A stretch of 64,000 nucleotides of DNA from Hydra vulgaris (Eukaryota; Cnidaria; Hydrozoa; Anthoathecata; Hydridae), in NCBI RefSeq assembly GCF_038396675.1, contig NC_088921.1, positions 64,628,501-64,692,500 of the forward strand, read 5' to 3'. Below the pieces are notes generated by a model. It was not told the DNA's origin. It saw nothing but the letters and a program-made list of their open reading frames with translations, and did no database searches. Shown here piece after piece: positions 22,527 through 36,618 of this stretch. The translations under genes and the position numbers were made by a program. Each line of letters starts with the position of its first letter. The first letter of the stretch is position 1.

Positions 22527-24669
22527 ATGCAAAACATACGAGTTAAAGGAAATTTTAAAGTGACTAAAAATAAGAAATGGAAATGCAAAGTGTGCATAGA
22601 AAAAAACTTTATTCTTGCCTGTAATGTTTCTTACCTCAAATGTCATTTACATTCAAAGCACAGAGATATTGCACTAGAACTTGGAATTTTTGAAAGAAAT
22701 AGAGTTCAAAGCAAAAATCATGATAACGTTGAAAAAGTTGCTATTTTTGTTTCACGTAGAACGGTTAAGTATGACTTTGATATTAACAATACAGTAAGAG
22801 AATTTATAAAGCCAATTTTAATGAGAAATTCGCCAATGACGGTTGCTTATGACATGGAGAAGAATGAAATAATTCGAAAAGCTTTTCAAGCTTTTGGTGT
22901 GACATGGAATCGTCAGAAAGCCCAAGAATTTATTCTTAAAGTTGCTAATCAAATTTATGAAATTATTGGAAAAGACATAGAAAATGTATATCCATTATTA
23001 ATGTTTGATTCAGCGTCTCGTCTCAATACGAATGTTTTTTCTGGAAGTATTCGGTTTACAAAACACGGAAAATTGTTAGATCAAACTTTAGGAATACTCA
23101 ATCAGCACGGATGACAATTTGGGAAACTCTGAACATGGGAGAAGGTTAAATATGTTAGAAAATAATCTTGGTACAATCTGCACAAAGACGTTTTGTGGAA
23201 CGCACATTTGCCAATTAGTTGCTAAAGACGTTACTGAGCCGTTTGAAGCCACTCTTCTGAAATAAGAAAGTTCATAAAAAATACACGAGCGCCTAAATAT
23301 GATGCAATTTTTGCTAATCTTAACAGACCACGCAAAGATATTGCTTCGAGATGGGGTAATACGTATATTATGGTATCAGACATGTTTGAAAAACTTGCTT
23401 TATATGAAAAGATTGGGACGAATCGAAATAATCGCTATCTAAGATTAAATGATAAAATCTGGAAGTTTGTTGAAAAATATACAAAAGCATTTGAACCAAT
23501 TTTTTTTTGCAGTGAAGGATTTTCAAAGATCAGGCTATATTCTGTCGGACTTCTGTTTACGATGGATGAGAATGCTAATGAACTTGGAAAAAAACTCACG
23601 ATGGAAAAAGCAATTTCAAATCTATACTTCTCGAAGCTTTAAATATACGTTCGCAAAAAATTTTTGAGTACAATACTTTCATTGCTGCACTCTTATTGGA
23701 TCCTCGTTTCGCATGGAGTACTGCTGGCCATGAAGTCTTCGACAATTTATTGAGAAGTAATAAATCAGCTACTTAAAATTCATTATTTTATAAACTCACA
23801 AATAACATATTTTCAGACATTAGGTTTGACAAACAGCATTTTGCGAAAAAACTTAAACTTACAAATAAAATTTGCTGAAATTGCTCGACAGGATGAAAAT
23901 GTACGAGATAAAGATGAAGACCGTTTCACTCAACTTTCAGGTATTTCAATATTATTTAATAATTGGTACTTAATCAATACTTAATAATTAATAATGATAT
24001 TAATGAAATTTTTGTTAAATAGTTTAAATAAAAGAACTTTTTAGGATTCAAAAGTTTTCATTGTAAATCCATAAAAATACTATCTACTACTTTTATATTA
24101 ATAAGATTCATCATCTAAAGAAAATTAATAATGTTAAGGGTCATAAATTCATCTATTTTTTCCTTTCAAAAATCAAACTAAAAATAAGTATAACATTTTA
24201 TTGACTTCTAAGTAACTTTGGTTTTTAAATCTTTTGTATATTTTATTAATTTGATTAAATTTAATCAGATAAATTAGATAAAATTTGTTGCTTGATAAAT
24301 AGCTAATAACTAATCTATCTTCTTTAACGAGGAGGTCAACGTCAAACCATACATGTTAAGCCATATACAAGAATTTATCAGTAGATAACAAATATTGTGT
24401 ACAGTGATCCACGTATTGGGGCAAATGAAAGTTTTAATATTCTTGAATATTGGCATTTAAAACGTGATGATTATAATTGGAAGGAACTCGATAAGGTTTC
24501 TCAAGTTGTTTTTGGTGCTGCATTTTCTCAGGTTAAAGTTGAACGAGATTTTAGTAATTTTGCAATGGTCTACACTCATTTGAGAACTCGACTTTCGGAT
24601 GAAACATTAAACACGATATTAGTCGTAAGACAAAATTTGGATTTGCTTGACAAAGTAATATTCTTTTAA
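22527..24669 (+). pseudogene. BED-finger hAT transposase relic
   Basis: The N-terminus has a BED-type zinc finger: WKCKVC, then [11 protein letters not shown]. It is followed by an open 195-codon stretch with FIKPILMRNSPMTVAYD and IRKAFQAFGV, typical of the hAT DNA-binding/core transition. After stops near 23,112 come RKDIASRWGNTYIMVSDM (the TRW-type region), KIWKFVEKYTKAFEPI, and a C-terminal dimerisation block NILEYWH, VVFGAAFSQVKVERDFSNF, LSDETLNTILVVRQNL. Several stops and an AT-rich insertion (23,950-24,390) interrupt it. It is from a different hAT lineage than the TTF-finger elements at 4 and 13 kb, and is a candidate for the original transposase of the 11-kb element around it. Confidence 0.85.
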
Positions 24670-25059
24670 CGGCGTTGACCTTAAAAAAAAAAATGAATAA
24701 ACACTATTTAATTTAAAATGTAAAATAAACAATTACTTTTTCTAAATATTAAAACAAGTCTTGTCTTTAATTAACGGATGTTAATTTCAAATCTAGTGAA
24801 ATTAATTTTTTTAATGTTAATTAAATCGAATTTTAATTAATTCAATGTAAAATAAAATGGAAAAAGTTACGTATGAGAAATCTAAAATATTTTTTAATTA
24901 TAAAATTCATTTATTCTTAAATGAATGTTCATTAAAATTTGGTGTGAATGTAAAAATGCTAGTTTGTTCGCAACTTTTTTTTAAATAGTCAAAAGTTGGC
25001 AGTTAATACACAATTTCAATATAAGTTTTTGTTAGTCGGTCACATGCGAACTGTAAACT
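24670..25059. other. AT-rich non-coding stretch
   Basis: Nothing recognised. Confidence 0.4.
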
Positions 25060-25200
25060 TATATATAAGGCTGTCGACAGGTATCTGTCAACGGGTATCT
25101 ACCCATTGGTCACTGTCGGTAACATTATTAAATGACGAGTAACCGTCATTTGAAAAAAATATATATTTGTAACCGTCGTTTAAGGAGCATTTGTAAAAAA
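25060..25200 (-). repeat. Copy of the repeat hit by hAT 1
   Basis: Read on the minus strand, GTCATTTAATAATGTTACC, then ACCCGTTGACAG and CCTGTCGACAGCCTT. This parallels the rejoined target of hAT 1 (GTCATTTAATAATGCTACCC at about 4,056, then GGTACCCGTCGACAGCCTT at about 6,957). Confidence 0.7.
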
Positions 25201-25462
25201 CTTTTAAATATCTGTTGGTTTGAAAAAATAAAATATTTTCTTCAATGTTTGACCCATTAATATTACGTTCAATTTTTTGTTTCGAAATAATTCTAATGTC
25301 TTAAATTTCTAAAGAGTTATACACCAATCAATAACAGAATAATGACTTTGTCAAGATTGTTGTCCTGCACAAGACATGTTGACTTGTGACAGGACAAGAA
25401 CAATAAGGGCGCGTGTGGCCGGAAACTCTTGCCGGAAATAGTGACTTGATAGCAAATTTTTA

Positions 25463-25739
<277 letters not shown>

Positions 25740-25772
25740 GGTTTAAAATTTCCGGGAAAGTTTGCTTGGTAC

Positions 25773-25970
25773 CCTCTCCCAGTGGGCACAGTACGATATT
25801 AAAGTATATAAAAATTCATAATGGGTAGTATATAAAAAAGAAAAAAAAAGCGGTTTTTTTTCTTTTTGTATACTACCCATTATGAATTTTTTTCACGTTT
25901 TTATTAGGTTTAAACTTAATAAAAAGGTTCAAATATTGTTTTAAAATCGTACTGTGCCTACTGGGAGAGG
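25773..25970. mobile_element. 198-bp MITE
   Basis: Termini CCTCTCCCAGTGGGCACAGT and its complement ACTGTGCCTACTGGGAGAGG. A second inverted pair inside (TTCATAATGGGTAGTATA with TATACTACCCATTATGAA) makes most of it a hairpin. TA or GGTA flanks both ends, so the duplication is probably TA. Confidence 0.85.
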
Positions 25971-27084
25971 TAATGCAGTAGCGGCCTAAATTTATTTATT
26001 TTTGCGCTCTCGTTCCAAGAGACTTCTTAAAATCATCTTAAAATACTTTGTTTAAATATTATAACTACTGAGCATATTTTATTTATTAATAACAATAATA
26101 ATAGTTATTGTTTGTATTATAATTGTATAATTTGTCATTATGAATAATAATTATTAATATGTTATGGATACGTGGTTTTTTGACTCACCTTTTTTGAAAC
26201 AAAAAATAAAATTATTTTTTGCGTCTTAACTTTAACATTAAAGTTTTTCCTATAACTAATGTTTATTAAAAATTTCTTTGTTTTCATTTTTCAAAGTTTC
26301 TTAGAGTATATACACATACATACATCGACTAATATAGCCGTAGTCACAGTGTAGTGTACATAGATTGACTGACTTAAATAGAGGGTTAAGGCTTTGGCAT
26401 CTTTAAACTAAAAGCATTTCAATCTTTATTTAAATTGGATTTAGTTTGCGGTTAATAAATTAATCTAATTTATATTAAAAGTTGCAAAGTTAAATTACAG
26501 TGGATTTTTTGATAAAATAGCCTAAATAAATGGTTATAATTTATGTATAAATAAGCGCATACAAATTAAAAAAAAATATTTGAACACGCAAATAATGCAT
26601 ACAAATAATGCTTGCATGCATTTTATAGTTTTAAACGTTCAACAAGAAACATCGCTGAAGCAATTAAAATATTTAATAAACTCAATTTAAATATTTTAAA
26701 ACTTATTAAATTCAATTTTATTTCTACCTTTTTAAACATTTAAACGTTTTAAATTTTTAAACGTTTTAAAAGTCAATTTATGTCATTTTATGAATTTTAG
26801 AGTCAGTTAATAAATTTTTTGTTGTTGCTGCCGTTGTAATTTGGCAAAACTATTAGCGTAATACAGCGTGGTCGCAAATTTTTAATAAGCATTCTCAGAT
26901 ATTTTTTTAATAACTTCTAGAATAATTTATTAAAAATATATTAATAATTTATTAAAGTCTAACATTATGGTAAATGATAAATTTTAGCATGTCGACTTGT
27001 TCTAAAAAACTTTTACCAAAATCAGTCAATTTAATTACTTATTATAATTTTTTTTTTTTTTTTTTGGTCAAAAAGAAGTAAAAT
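25971..27084. other. AT-rich stretch with a relic of the 43-bp repeat
   Basis: 26,315-26,395 (CATACATCGACTAATATAG...GACTGACTTAAATAGAGGGT) resembles the 43-bp tandem repeat at 59.6 kb. Nothing else seen. Confidence 0.45.
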
Positions 27085-27242
27085 TTCCAACTTTTAACTT
27101 TTGTTTTGCGTAATTAAAATACTAATTTATTCTACTTGATTTATTAGTTTCAAAAAAATTAGAATTTTTTTAAATACTCAAAACTTTTGTAAACAATCAA
27201 ATAAAATGAAACTTAATGTCAAGTATTTAACATTTGTTTCTA
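27085..27242 (-). repeat. Right long inverted repeat, inner part
   Basis: Minus-strand match to 18,446-18,575. It is separated from its GC-rich continuation at 28,692 by the IS630-type element. Confidence 0.75.
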
Positions 27243-28691
27243 CACCTTTTCAAGATGTAATTGAGAACTTGAAAGTTGTAATTAAGAAAAGTAAGATGTA
27301 ATTGAGAAATAGAACATGTAATTTAGAAGTCCCAATATGTAATTAAGAAACACAACATGTAGTTTAGAAATTTTTAAATGTAATTGAGAAACCCAACATG
27401 TTAATAAGAAATCGCAATGTCTAATTTGAAAAACAAAAGTTGTTGCAAGGATATTAAGATAATTTAATATTACTGTCAGCACAACCGCAATTGCCAATTA
27501 TATGGAATGCAGACTATTTTCATTTAAAAAAGTGCACAAGGAACCTACTACAATGAACAGTAATGAAAACAAACAAAAAAAGAGCTGAATATGATAGGAA
27601 CATTAACGTACCCATCATGGTCATCAGATAATTTGGTTGGATGAAACAAATTTTAATCTTTTTTGTAGAAAAACGCAAGGACGTGCCAAACTGAGAAAAG
27701 AAAGAGAAAAGAGCAATAATGAAATAAATAAATAATGAAATAAAATACCTTCTTCAAGAGGTGTTAACATACATTTGATTGCAGCTATATCAACAACAAA
27801 TGTCGTCTTGACAGAAACTCGCAGGTGATCATTAAAGCAGATTCTTGTAACGAATGGATGTTGGTTTTGTTTAACTAGGGGTTACATTCGGGAATTGTTT
27901 AGAGGATTTGGTCGTCGTAACAGACAATGCTCTATGTCACGCTCGTTTGGAAAGGGTGATTGAAAATTCACCGGCTCAGTTGTTACGATTAGGACCCTAA
28001 ATAAATCTGGTCCAAAATAAAAATAAACGTTTAAATTGTTATTCGCATTCCACCTGTATTTAGTGCTGGGATTATGGAACAACGAATGCAGTATTTAAAA
28101 AAGAATTGTTACTGGGGCAAAAAATACAATAATGGAAGGTGATTGTACACGCGCTGTACAACATACGACCACGCATTATGCAATGATTTTAAATATGGAA
28201 GACGTCCAAGTTGGTGCTTAACTGAATATTGCAATGATTTTTAATGAAGTTGTTTAAATTTTAAACTTTTATTTAACAAATTATTTGCGTTTTATTTATT
28301 ATTCATCTGAAATCTCAATTAAATTTTTCACAAACGACAATAAAAGAAAGTTTTAATTGACACCCAATAGGATTTTTCCAGGCTACCCCCTAAATCTCAA
28401 ATGTCTTTTTCATGGCTTTTTATATTTTATTGATATTATATTATTATTTTCAGCCTTAAGTTACAAAGTATATTGGGACTACAAAGTTCAAAATACAAAG
28501 AACTTTGCATTTTTTATACTTTTCTCAATTAGAACTTTTATCTTCTCAATTACATCTTACGCTTTCTTATTTACAACTTTCATGTTCTAAATTACATCTT
28601 AAGTTTCTCAATTACATCTTTCATCTTCTAAATTACATCTTACGTTTCTTAATTACAACTTTCATCTTCTAAATTACATCTTGAAAAGGTG
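27243..28691 (+). mobile_element. IS630/Tc1-type element with subterminal repeat arrays
   Basis: 1,449 bp with ends CACCTTTTCAAGATGTAATT/AATTACATCTTGAAAAGGTG. The left flank is TA. The right flank is GA where the homologous empty site in the other arm (near 18,445, minus strand) reads TAGTTAATATT, so the insertion was at TA. Both ends carry arrays of degenerate 12-14-bp units ATGTAATTNAGAAA (left) or TTCTNAATTACAT (right), spaced about 24-26 bp. Confidence 0.85.
27550..28110 (+). pseudogene. DDE (IS630/Tc1 superfamily) transposase relic
   Basis: Three family motifs survive in different frames: IIWLDETNFNLFCRKTQGRA (first catalytic Asp in WLDE), VVVTDNALCHARLERVI (second Asp in TDNA), and IWSKIK from the third-acid block. 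A short IHLIAAISTTNVVLTETR lies between the first two. The remainder has many stops. N-terminal DNA-binding helices are not visible. Confidence 0.75.
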
Positions 28692-29072
28692 GAGTTAATA
28701 TTTAATTGCTTTAAAGCAAAGAGCAATTAATTTTCATTACATCCGCCAGCGGGAGGCAAATATTTCAGCCTCCAATTTTACGGCCGCAGCCAGTTGGGAG
28801 GTAGAAGCCATTGGAGGCGGCCTCCAAATGGCGTTACCTCCAAAATTTCTTCTGGAGTTGGCCACCATTGGCTTCCGCCTCTTTATAGACGTCGGCCTCC
28901 AAAACATTTTGCCTCCGAAAAAGAACTTTGGCTGCGGCCACCAATAGAAAGGCGGAAGCCACTGGAGGCGGAAGAAAGAACATTTTGCTGCTAAAAATTG
29001 ATTGGGAGGCAGCAGCCGTCTGCTGAGGAAGAAAAACGGAGGCGAGAAGATTTATGCCGTTTATCAACACTG
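28692..29072 (-). repeat. Right long inverted repeat, GC-rich outer part
   Basis: Complement of 18,043-18,446 with scattered substitutions. Ends at ATCAACACTG. Confidence 0.85.
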
Positions 29073-29930
29073 CATACATTAATACATACATACATCAATA
29101 CATACATATATCAATACATAAGTACATCAATACATACATCAATACATACTTAAGTTTTGATCTGTATCAGTTTAATTGTTAAAAAATCTTCTAGGCGGCT
29201 GCGGCCAATGTATGTTACAGCAAGTAAGTCTAGTAAGTTGAAAATCTAATAATATTTAACATACTAGATTTAAATGCTGGTAAAGAAAAAGTGCTTTTTT
29301 TCCTTTAAATTAATTATAAAATTGGTGGCGGCATCAAATCTTTGCATCTTCTCCCTAAACTAGCCGATGTATGTACTGAATTCCATTACCCTATTTTTTG
29401 CACTTTATTACCGCACTTTACCCGTTAAAAGCTTCCATACTTTAAAATTGCCTTTTTATTGTTTACAATTTGAGCAAATCTAAAATACTATCCACATCTT
29501 TAATCTCCGTTTTAAAAGTTTTTTTTCTTAAAGAAACAGACTTTTGGTCTTTTTTTATGGTAACTTTTTTTTTAAGTACTAACAATCTGATCCAGAATTT
29601 GCATTTCTTAACTTCTTTATAATTCTACGAATTGTTAATGTGTTTATATACATTCATGTTTTTTTTTACAGAGATAACTTTTTGAAAATTTATTTTTAAA
29701 AGGTGGCTACGGACCCAAATAACTCTGGGCCTCCCGCGACTGTGGGCCCTGCCAGCCATTTGTTACGCTACTAATAGAAACGACAAAAATTATAAAAATG
29801 GCATGAAGTTATTTTAGTTTATGAAAAACTAAAAATGAAACCAAGATATTTTACTTCTGCCAGCTGCAAACTTATAAACAAGAAACGATTAAAGATATCA
29901 TCTATCTAATTAACTTATATACTATAGCTC
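29073..29930. other. Non-coding; possible lone hAT terminus
   Basis: ATACATAC repeats at 29,080-29,150, a small GC-rich patch AGGCGGCTGCGGCC near 29,195, and CCCTGCCAGCCATTTGTTACG at 29,747-29,767. The last resembles a hAT right end (minus strand GTAGCGTAACAAATGGCTGG). No matching left end was found. Confidence 0.4.
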
Positions 29931-29934
29931 TGTT

Positions 29935-30300
29935 TAAGTCGAGTGAAAGCTTTTAGATTAAATTTAACGTTACGAGTTTAACATCTGTTAAAAGATAATA
30001 GGTCGAAAAAAAAGTTAAAGAAATATTATGAGCCTGGTAGTTTTTAACAAAATTTTTATTAATTCCTTTTTTTTTTAGAAATATTTATAAAAAGAATACT
30101 ATTTTATGTACATTTTTGTTTTGTTTTGCGTTTTCTAAAACTACATTTTAAGTTCGCCGGAAAAAAAATGTCAAATGTTATATGCACAAGTCTTGTATTT
30201 TTTATTTTGATCTTTTTTTATTAACTTAGATTGTAATTTACGTAGAAAAAAAGATTTATTGAAAAATCGGTTTCACTCATATAACAGTTGGCAGACGATT
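29935..30300 (+). repeat. Dispersed repeat, copy 1 (partner at 51.35 kb)
   Basis: Shares TTTAAGTCGAGTGAAAGCTTT, ACGAGTTTAACAT, TTTATAAAAAGAATA and GAAAAAAGATTTATT-like stretches, in the same order and orientation, with 51,360-51,690. No reading frame. Confidence 0.7.
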
Positions 30301-30737
30301 CCACGGCTGAGAATTAGATCGAGTTTCTTTCCTATACTTTACGGCTGATAAAACGTGTTTGTGGTAAAAAAATTCGTTTGTTTGTGGTTTTAAAGCTGAC
30401 GAAATTATTTCAAAACGCATTAATTTAATTACGGGAAGTAATTAAACCACAAATTAAAAGACTAGAATGTTTTTAAAAACATTCTGAATATTTCTATTTT
30501 ATTTTTTAAAAATAAAAACATTCTGAATATTTTTTATTTTTATTTTTTAACTGTAAAACATGCGCGGAATGTTGCAACATCAACTATCTTATGGCTGACT
30601 CGCAAAGGAGTGCTGCTACATCGACTGACAAATAGCCTGACTCGCAACGGAAAAAAAAGTTTTCCGGTCTTTAAAATTAAAAAAAAACCTAAAACTGATA
30701 TTTTATGGTTAAAACTTAAAGACGACCATGGAAGAGT

Positions 30738-31197
<460 letters not shown>

Positions 31198-31281
31198 TAT
31201 TTGATCTATTTTTTTCAATAAGATATTGATCACTCTTAAACAGACAAGAGTTGTATTTCCAGCAATATACAACATTTATCA

Positions 31282-32330
<1,049 letters not shown>

Positions 32331-32344
32331 AAAAGGTTCTAGGT

Positions 32345-33676
32345 CAGTGACTTAGAAGGCTTTTGTTGGCAGCACTGAGAAAACCAGCTGTGTTCTGCTG
32401 GTAGCTGTCAGATGTTTATAATCCAATTTTTGTTTTGTTTTGGTTACGAGTTTGAGGTTATTTAGGCTTATTTTATTATTCATATCGTTGTTTTAATGAA
32501 AAAGACTTATAATGGATGAAAACTAGTACTAGCAGTGGAAGAAAGGTTAAAAATGAGGCTATGTGGAAAAGGAATGTTGTTAAAAAAAGCTAGAGTGAAA
32601 GGTAAAGAGTACATTGACTACAAAGGAAGAACTGTACCTGCTACTAGTGTTGAAACTGATTGCAGGTGAGATTTGTATTGCAATTTTGATACCCAATTAG
32701 CCTTTTAATAATTTGTTTAGGCCTATCATAGCAGATCATGCAACATGTTTTCATAAAAACGTCTTAAACAAAACTAATTCAACACGTTCCATATCGTTCC
32801 ATTTAGGCTAGTGAATTGACCTTAAACAGTAGCAAAATGTTATAGCCGAATTACTCAAACATCATTTTTTAGAGTTTGGATATGGCATTTAGGCCTACCT
32901 CGAACATTTATATCAGCATAATCTAATGAGATATTTTGCTTTCAGATGCTCGAAAAAATGTACAGAACGTCTAAAAAACCAGAGCGACGAGATCTTCGCA
33001 CGCATGAGATTGTTAGAGACAAAGAACAAGCAAGTTGTGTTTCTACAATCGTTAATTACAAGCACGAAGGTGAAAACTCACCGACCCGTAAAGGAAGGTG
33101 CCGAAGGAAGAGTAGCTCGTGACTTTTAATTTACGTACGAGGTTTTGGTGGGGGATGCCAAAGAAAAGGTATCTGTGGATGCCTTTAAAAGCCTTTATGG
33201 TATTAAAATTAGTTGGTATTAGGAAAATCAACAAAGGAAAATCAACAAAGGATCTTCGAAAACCAGGAACGAATGCAATCAGGGGCAATGTAAGACTTCT
33301 GATAAGAGAACATATCGAAAATTATCAGGTGAAACAGAGCAAATATGCTGGTAAAACTAATAATTATCTCGATGCTAGACTAAATGTCAAAATTTTGTAC
33401 TCAAAGTTTAAAGAAAAACATCCTGAAGCAAAATGTAGCTACACATTTTTTCTAGACTACTTTAAGGACAACTTTACGTTAAGATTTGGCCGTACCCAGA
33501 TAGACTCTTGTTGCAACTGTGGGGAGCTTAATTTAAAATTACGAAGCCCTCATCTCAGTGATGCAACAATCCTTTGATTTTTAATTGTTTTTTGTACAAA
33601 AAATGAATAAATATATAAAAGGCAAGGTTTTTGTTATTATCTATAACACATGTAAACAAAAGGGTTCTAAGTCAGA
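32345..33676 (+). mobile_element. DNA-transposon-like unit of unnamed Cys-rich family
   Basis: Weak inverted ends: GTGACTTAGAAGGCTTTTGTT at the left and AACAAAAGGGTTCTAAGTCA at the right (minus strand TGACTTAGAACCCTTTTGTT). Exact borders and the target duplication are uncertain. The coding region between them belongs to a transposon-like protein family common in invertebrate genomes. Confidence 0.6.
32521..33576 (+). pseudogene. Cys-rich transposon-like protein, spliced, broken
   Basis: Exon 1 reads WKRNVVKKARVKGKEYID, then YKGRTVPATSVETDC. A GTGAGA donor at 32,669 and a TTTCAG acceptor ending at 32,945 join in frame to CSKKCTERLKNQSDEIFARM. The CxCxxKC...ER..IF pattern is the hallmark I know from transposon-derived invertebrate proteins with no settled name. 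Downstream: stops at 33,127 and near 33,220, then a frame shift into KPGTNAIRGNVRLLIREHIE, SYTFFLDYFKDNFTLRFG and DSCCNCGELN, where a second Cys cluster and the FxxxFxLxF-like block are expected. The C-terminal half of the family is absent. Whether this encodes the mobilising enzyme is inference. Confidence 0.7.
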
Positions 33677-33770
33677 CAACTTTAACTTTGTATAACACAT
33701 TTATGTATCACAAATTTCGATATATATTTTAACAAATCTAATATTTAAAGATGTCAAAAACACCCAGATT

Positions 33771-34296
33771 TTTTTCCATGCTTTATATAAGGTTACTTTC
33801 TACATATATATGTTTGTGTGCCACAAAATTTGAAATCAATTTTTGAAAGCTTTTTTCTCAACCAATTTCGCTCAAATTTTGCACACTTAATCATTTTCGA
33901 TGACAATACAAGGAAATGGAAAAATTTGACTAAAAAAGTTAATTAAGTTAACAAAAATTTAGTTTGTATTTCCCCATACATTTTATTTATTTGATATGAA
34001 TTGCGTATTACGTCACAAAAATCATTGATTTGCAAATTATTTGCAGTTTCGAAGACATTAAAGCGCAGCGATTCAAAACCTATTGTTTTTTCCATGCTTT
34101 AAATAAGGTTACTTTCTATATTTATATGTTTGTGTGCCACAAAATTTGAAATCAATTTTTGAAAGCTTTTTTCTCAACCAATTTTGCTCAAATTTTGCAC
34201 ACTTAATCATTTTCGATGACAATACAAGGAAATTGAAAAATTTGACCAAAAAAAGTTAATTAAGTTAACAAAAATTTAATTTATATTTCCCCATAA
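33771..34296 (+). repeat. Tandem duplication, about 316-bp period
   Basis: 33,771-33,979 and 34,086-34,296 are about 95% alike (TTTTTCCATGCTTTA, GTTTGTGTGCCACAAAATTT, GCACACTTAATCATTTTCGA). A unique 107-bp spacer lies between them. No coding potential. Confidence 0.93.
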
Positions 34297-34299
34297 AAA

Positions 34300-35515
34300 C
34301 ACTGAATTAATAAAAAAAAAATTTAAAAACGTAACAGTAATTTTTCCTTCAACAAAAGATAACAAAAAAGGAATTTCTAGGCCCAATAGAATTCTGCCTG
34401 CATAAAGCATGGATTTGAAAAAAGAATTTTTTTTGATTTACTAGTTGAATTTATTAAAGTAATAATTTTGGATTCAATAAGTTTTTCTCGTTCCCCGAAA
34501 AAAGAGTTAATTGTTATTATGAAGTAGAACGTTTTTGTATACATCGATTCAATTACTCTTTTTTGAAATATTTCTGTCGAATCCATGGCGACACTCTTCA
34601 CTTTAGAAAAAGCAACTATATGAGAAATTTCTGAATTAGGAATAGAAAAATCTTCCTATAATACATAATGACTATCTGTAATCGTATTTAAAATAAAAAA
34701 ATATTGAGTTAAAAACTGGGTACAAATTAAATAATTTAAGAACCTGCTTGAAAGTAACTTGAAAAAATTAAAAGTAAGTACATCTGAGAATCATTTAACC
34801 TGTCCGACCAATATTTTTATTAGTATTATTATTATATAAAATTACATTATGCATTTACCCTACAGGGCGGGGGGAGGGGCCAGAGGTACGTGCCTCCTCC
34901 CCCCTTCCCCCCTCCCCCATCCTTCACACTTTTTTTCTAAAGGACCTTTTTTTTAGAGAAAGTTCTAGATAAAGAGGACTTTTTTTAGAAATAGATGGAT
35001 ATGCCCCTCCACTTCGAAACCCGTGTCGTCGGCCATGCCCTACATTACAGTTTGAATTAACCCTGCATTACAAATTGGATCGCTGTTGTTAGTTCGTGTT
35101 TTTTGATACAATGCAATGCGTCTTCGTGTGATTTAAAAATGATAAATGAGTTGTTTTTTTTCTCCAAAAACAAATTATAAATTCCAAAATTAAACGAAAT
35201 CATTTTTCGTCTATGTTTGTTAGTTCAAATAAAAACAAACCACTATTAATGAGATAAACTAGCAAAAAAGCATTTTCTGGGACATTTTCATCTTTTCAAC
35301 AATTTCTAAAATAATAAAATAATCTCAAGAATTATATTCATTAATTAGTTACAGCCAATTAATAGTATATTTGCACATTTTAACATCCAGTGCAATATCT
35401 GTCCGCTATCTATTATTATAAACATAAATAAAATAGTATAATAAAATTATAAAAGGTAATTATAAAGTTTTAAATTGTTATGAAGTTTATTATCTTCAGT
35501 GATCGATACGACGAC
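34300..35515. other. Non-coding; contains GC-rich polypurine/polypyrimidine patch
   Basis: 34,864-34,925 is a G-run/C-run patch (GGGCGGGGGGAGGGGCCAGA, then CCTCCCCCCTTCCCCCCTCC) of the sort found at ends of non-autonomous elements. No partner identified. 35,400-35,515 is the 3' flank of repeat fragment F. Confidence 0.45.
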
Positions 35516-35578
35516 TTAAATAATACTTTCTTTGTCGTCTTTAGTTTGCACTTTGCCAGCAGGATGGCATTTATATCC
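35516..35578 (-). pseudogene. Dispersed repeat fragment F (3' end of the short ORF)
   Basis: The minus-strand frame ends YKCHPAGKVQTKDDKESII and stop, aligning with YESHPDDEEPTGDDEEITI of intact copies. The downstream flank (TTTTAAATTGTTATGAAG, CTTCAGTGAT) matches copy D. It breaks off just upstream of the aligned region. It shares the unusual GGCAAAG codons with fragment E, so E and F are probably halves of one disrupted copy. Confidence 0.65.
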
Positions 35579-35589
35579 CGGCCCGCCAC

Positions 35590-35950
35590 GACTCCTTATA
35601 ACGTATTGGGTCAAAGTTTTACTATCGCCCCATCATATCCAATTAATCCAAAAAATTTTAATAACCAATATAAACGATAAAAATAATTGCGTTTTTTTTT
35701 TAATGAACGCACGTCCCTAAGGCCAAGGGGACTTCTACAGTCGTGGAGGTTACTTTTTTTTCAATAAACTAAACAAAAAATAAATGAACTTTAAAAAATA
35801 AACAAATAGAAGAGTAACTGAGTTTTGTTATATTAGAAGTTGAACTACCTTGCATGAAAGAGAAATGCAAAATTATGCAACGAAGTTTTGTTTTCCTCCT
35901 CGGGATATAAATTATATCCAATATTGGCTTTTGTCATTAGGATAGTTATC
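35590..35950. other. Sequence separating fragments F and E
   Basis: Contains GGCCCGCCACGACTCC and GGCCAAGGGGACTTCTACAG near its ends. No gene seen. Confidence 0.4.
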
Positions 35951-35951
35951 A

Positions 35952-36190
<239 letters not shown>

Positions 36191-36204
36191 ATCCATATAT
36201 CATA

Positions 36205-36300
36205 TCTAGTAGGCTCTTTGCCATCAGGATGGCTTTCAAAGAAATGCTCCATTGGGTTGGTTCTGAAAAAATAATTTGTTGAACAATGCGGTTTCTTTGA
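36205..36300 (-). pseudogene. Dispersed repeat fragment E (5' part of the short ORF)
   Basis: Minus-strand frame with [16 protein letters not shown], matching MEHFYESHPDDEEPTG. The first ATG of the family is lost (AAAAGTATATC for AAAATGTGTATC). The splice acceptor ATTACAG is kept near 36,345. Non-synonymous changes contrast with copies A-D. Confidence 0.7.
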
Positions 36301-36429
36301 TATACTTTTTAGTTTCCTAATGCTAAAGAAATTCTTAAAATTCTGTAATAATAATTGTTAAACTTAAATTAAATATAGTTACTTTGCATCAAAGTATTGA
36401 TAGATTCTAGACTAGAATCTAGTAGTAGA

Positions 36430-36530
36430 ATTGGTAAGTAAGGAGCCTTGAAATTCCTAGCTAAATGCTTTTCCGCGGTGCTCTGTGACAAGACCGTCAG
36501 GTCTCCTTGGGGCACCTTAAACAAGAAAAA
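36430..36530 (+). mobile_element. SINE 3' fragment
   Basis: Matches the body of the SINEs at 47.3 and 62.4 kb: CTAGCTAAATGCTTTTCC, CGGTGCTCTGTGACAAGACC, CTTGGGGCACCTTAA, then an A-rich tail. The tRNA-like head is missing. Confidence 0.75.
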
Positions 36531-36618
36531 AAAATCAATTACAATTTATTGTATAATCTTCTTAGTAGGTTAAAGGAATCATAGAGGAATCTTACTTCCT
36601 ATACTGATAATAGAGTTA

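Noticed and set aside
28357..28590. Hydrophobic 77-codon frame resembling a membrane protein
   Set aside because: It is T-rich translation running into the right subterminal repeats of the IS630-type element.
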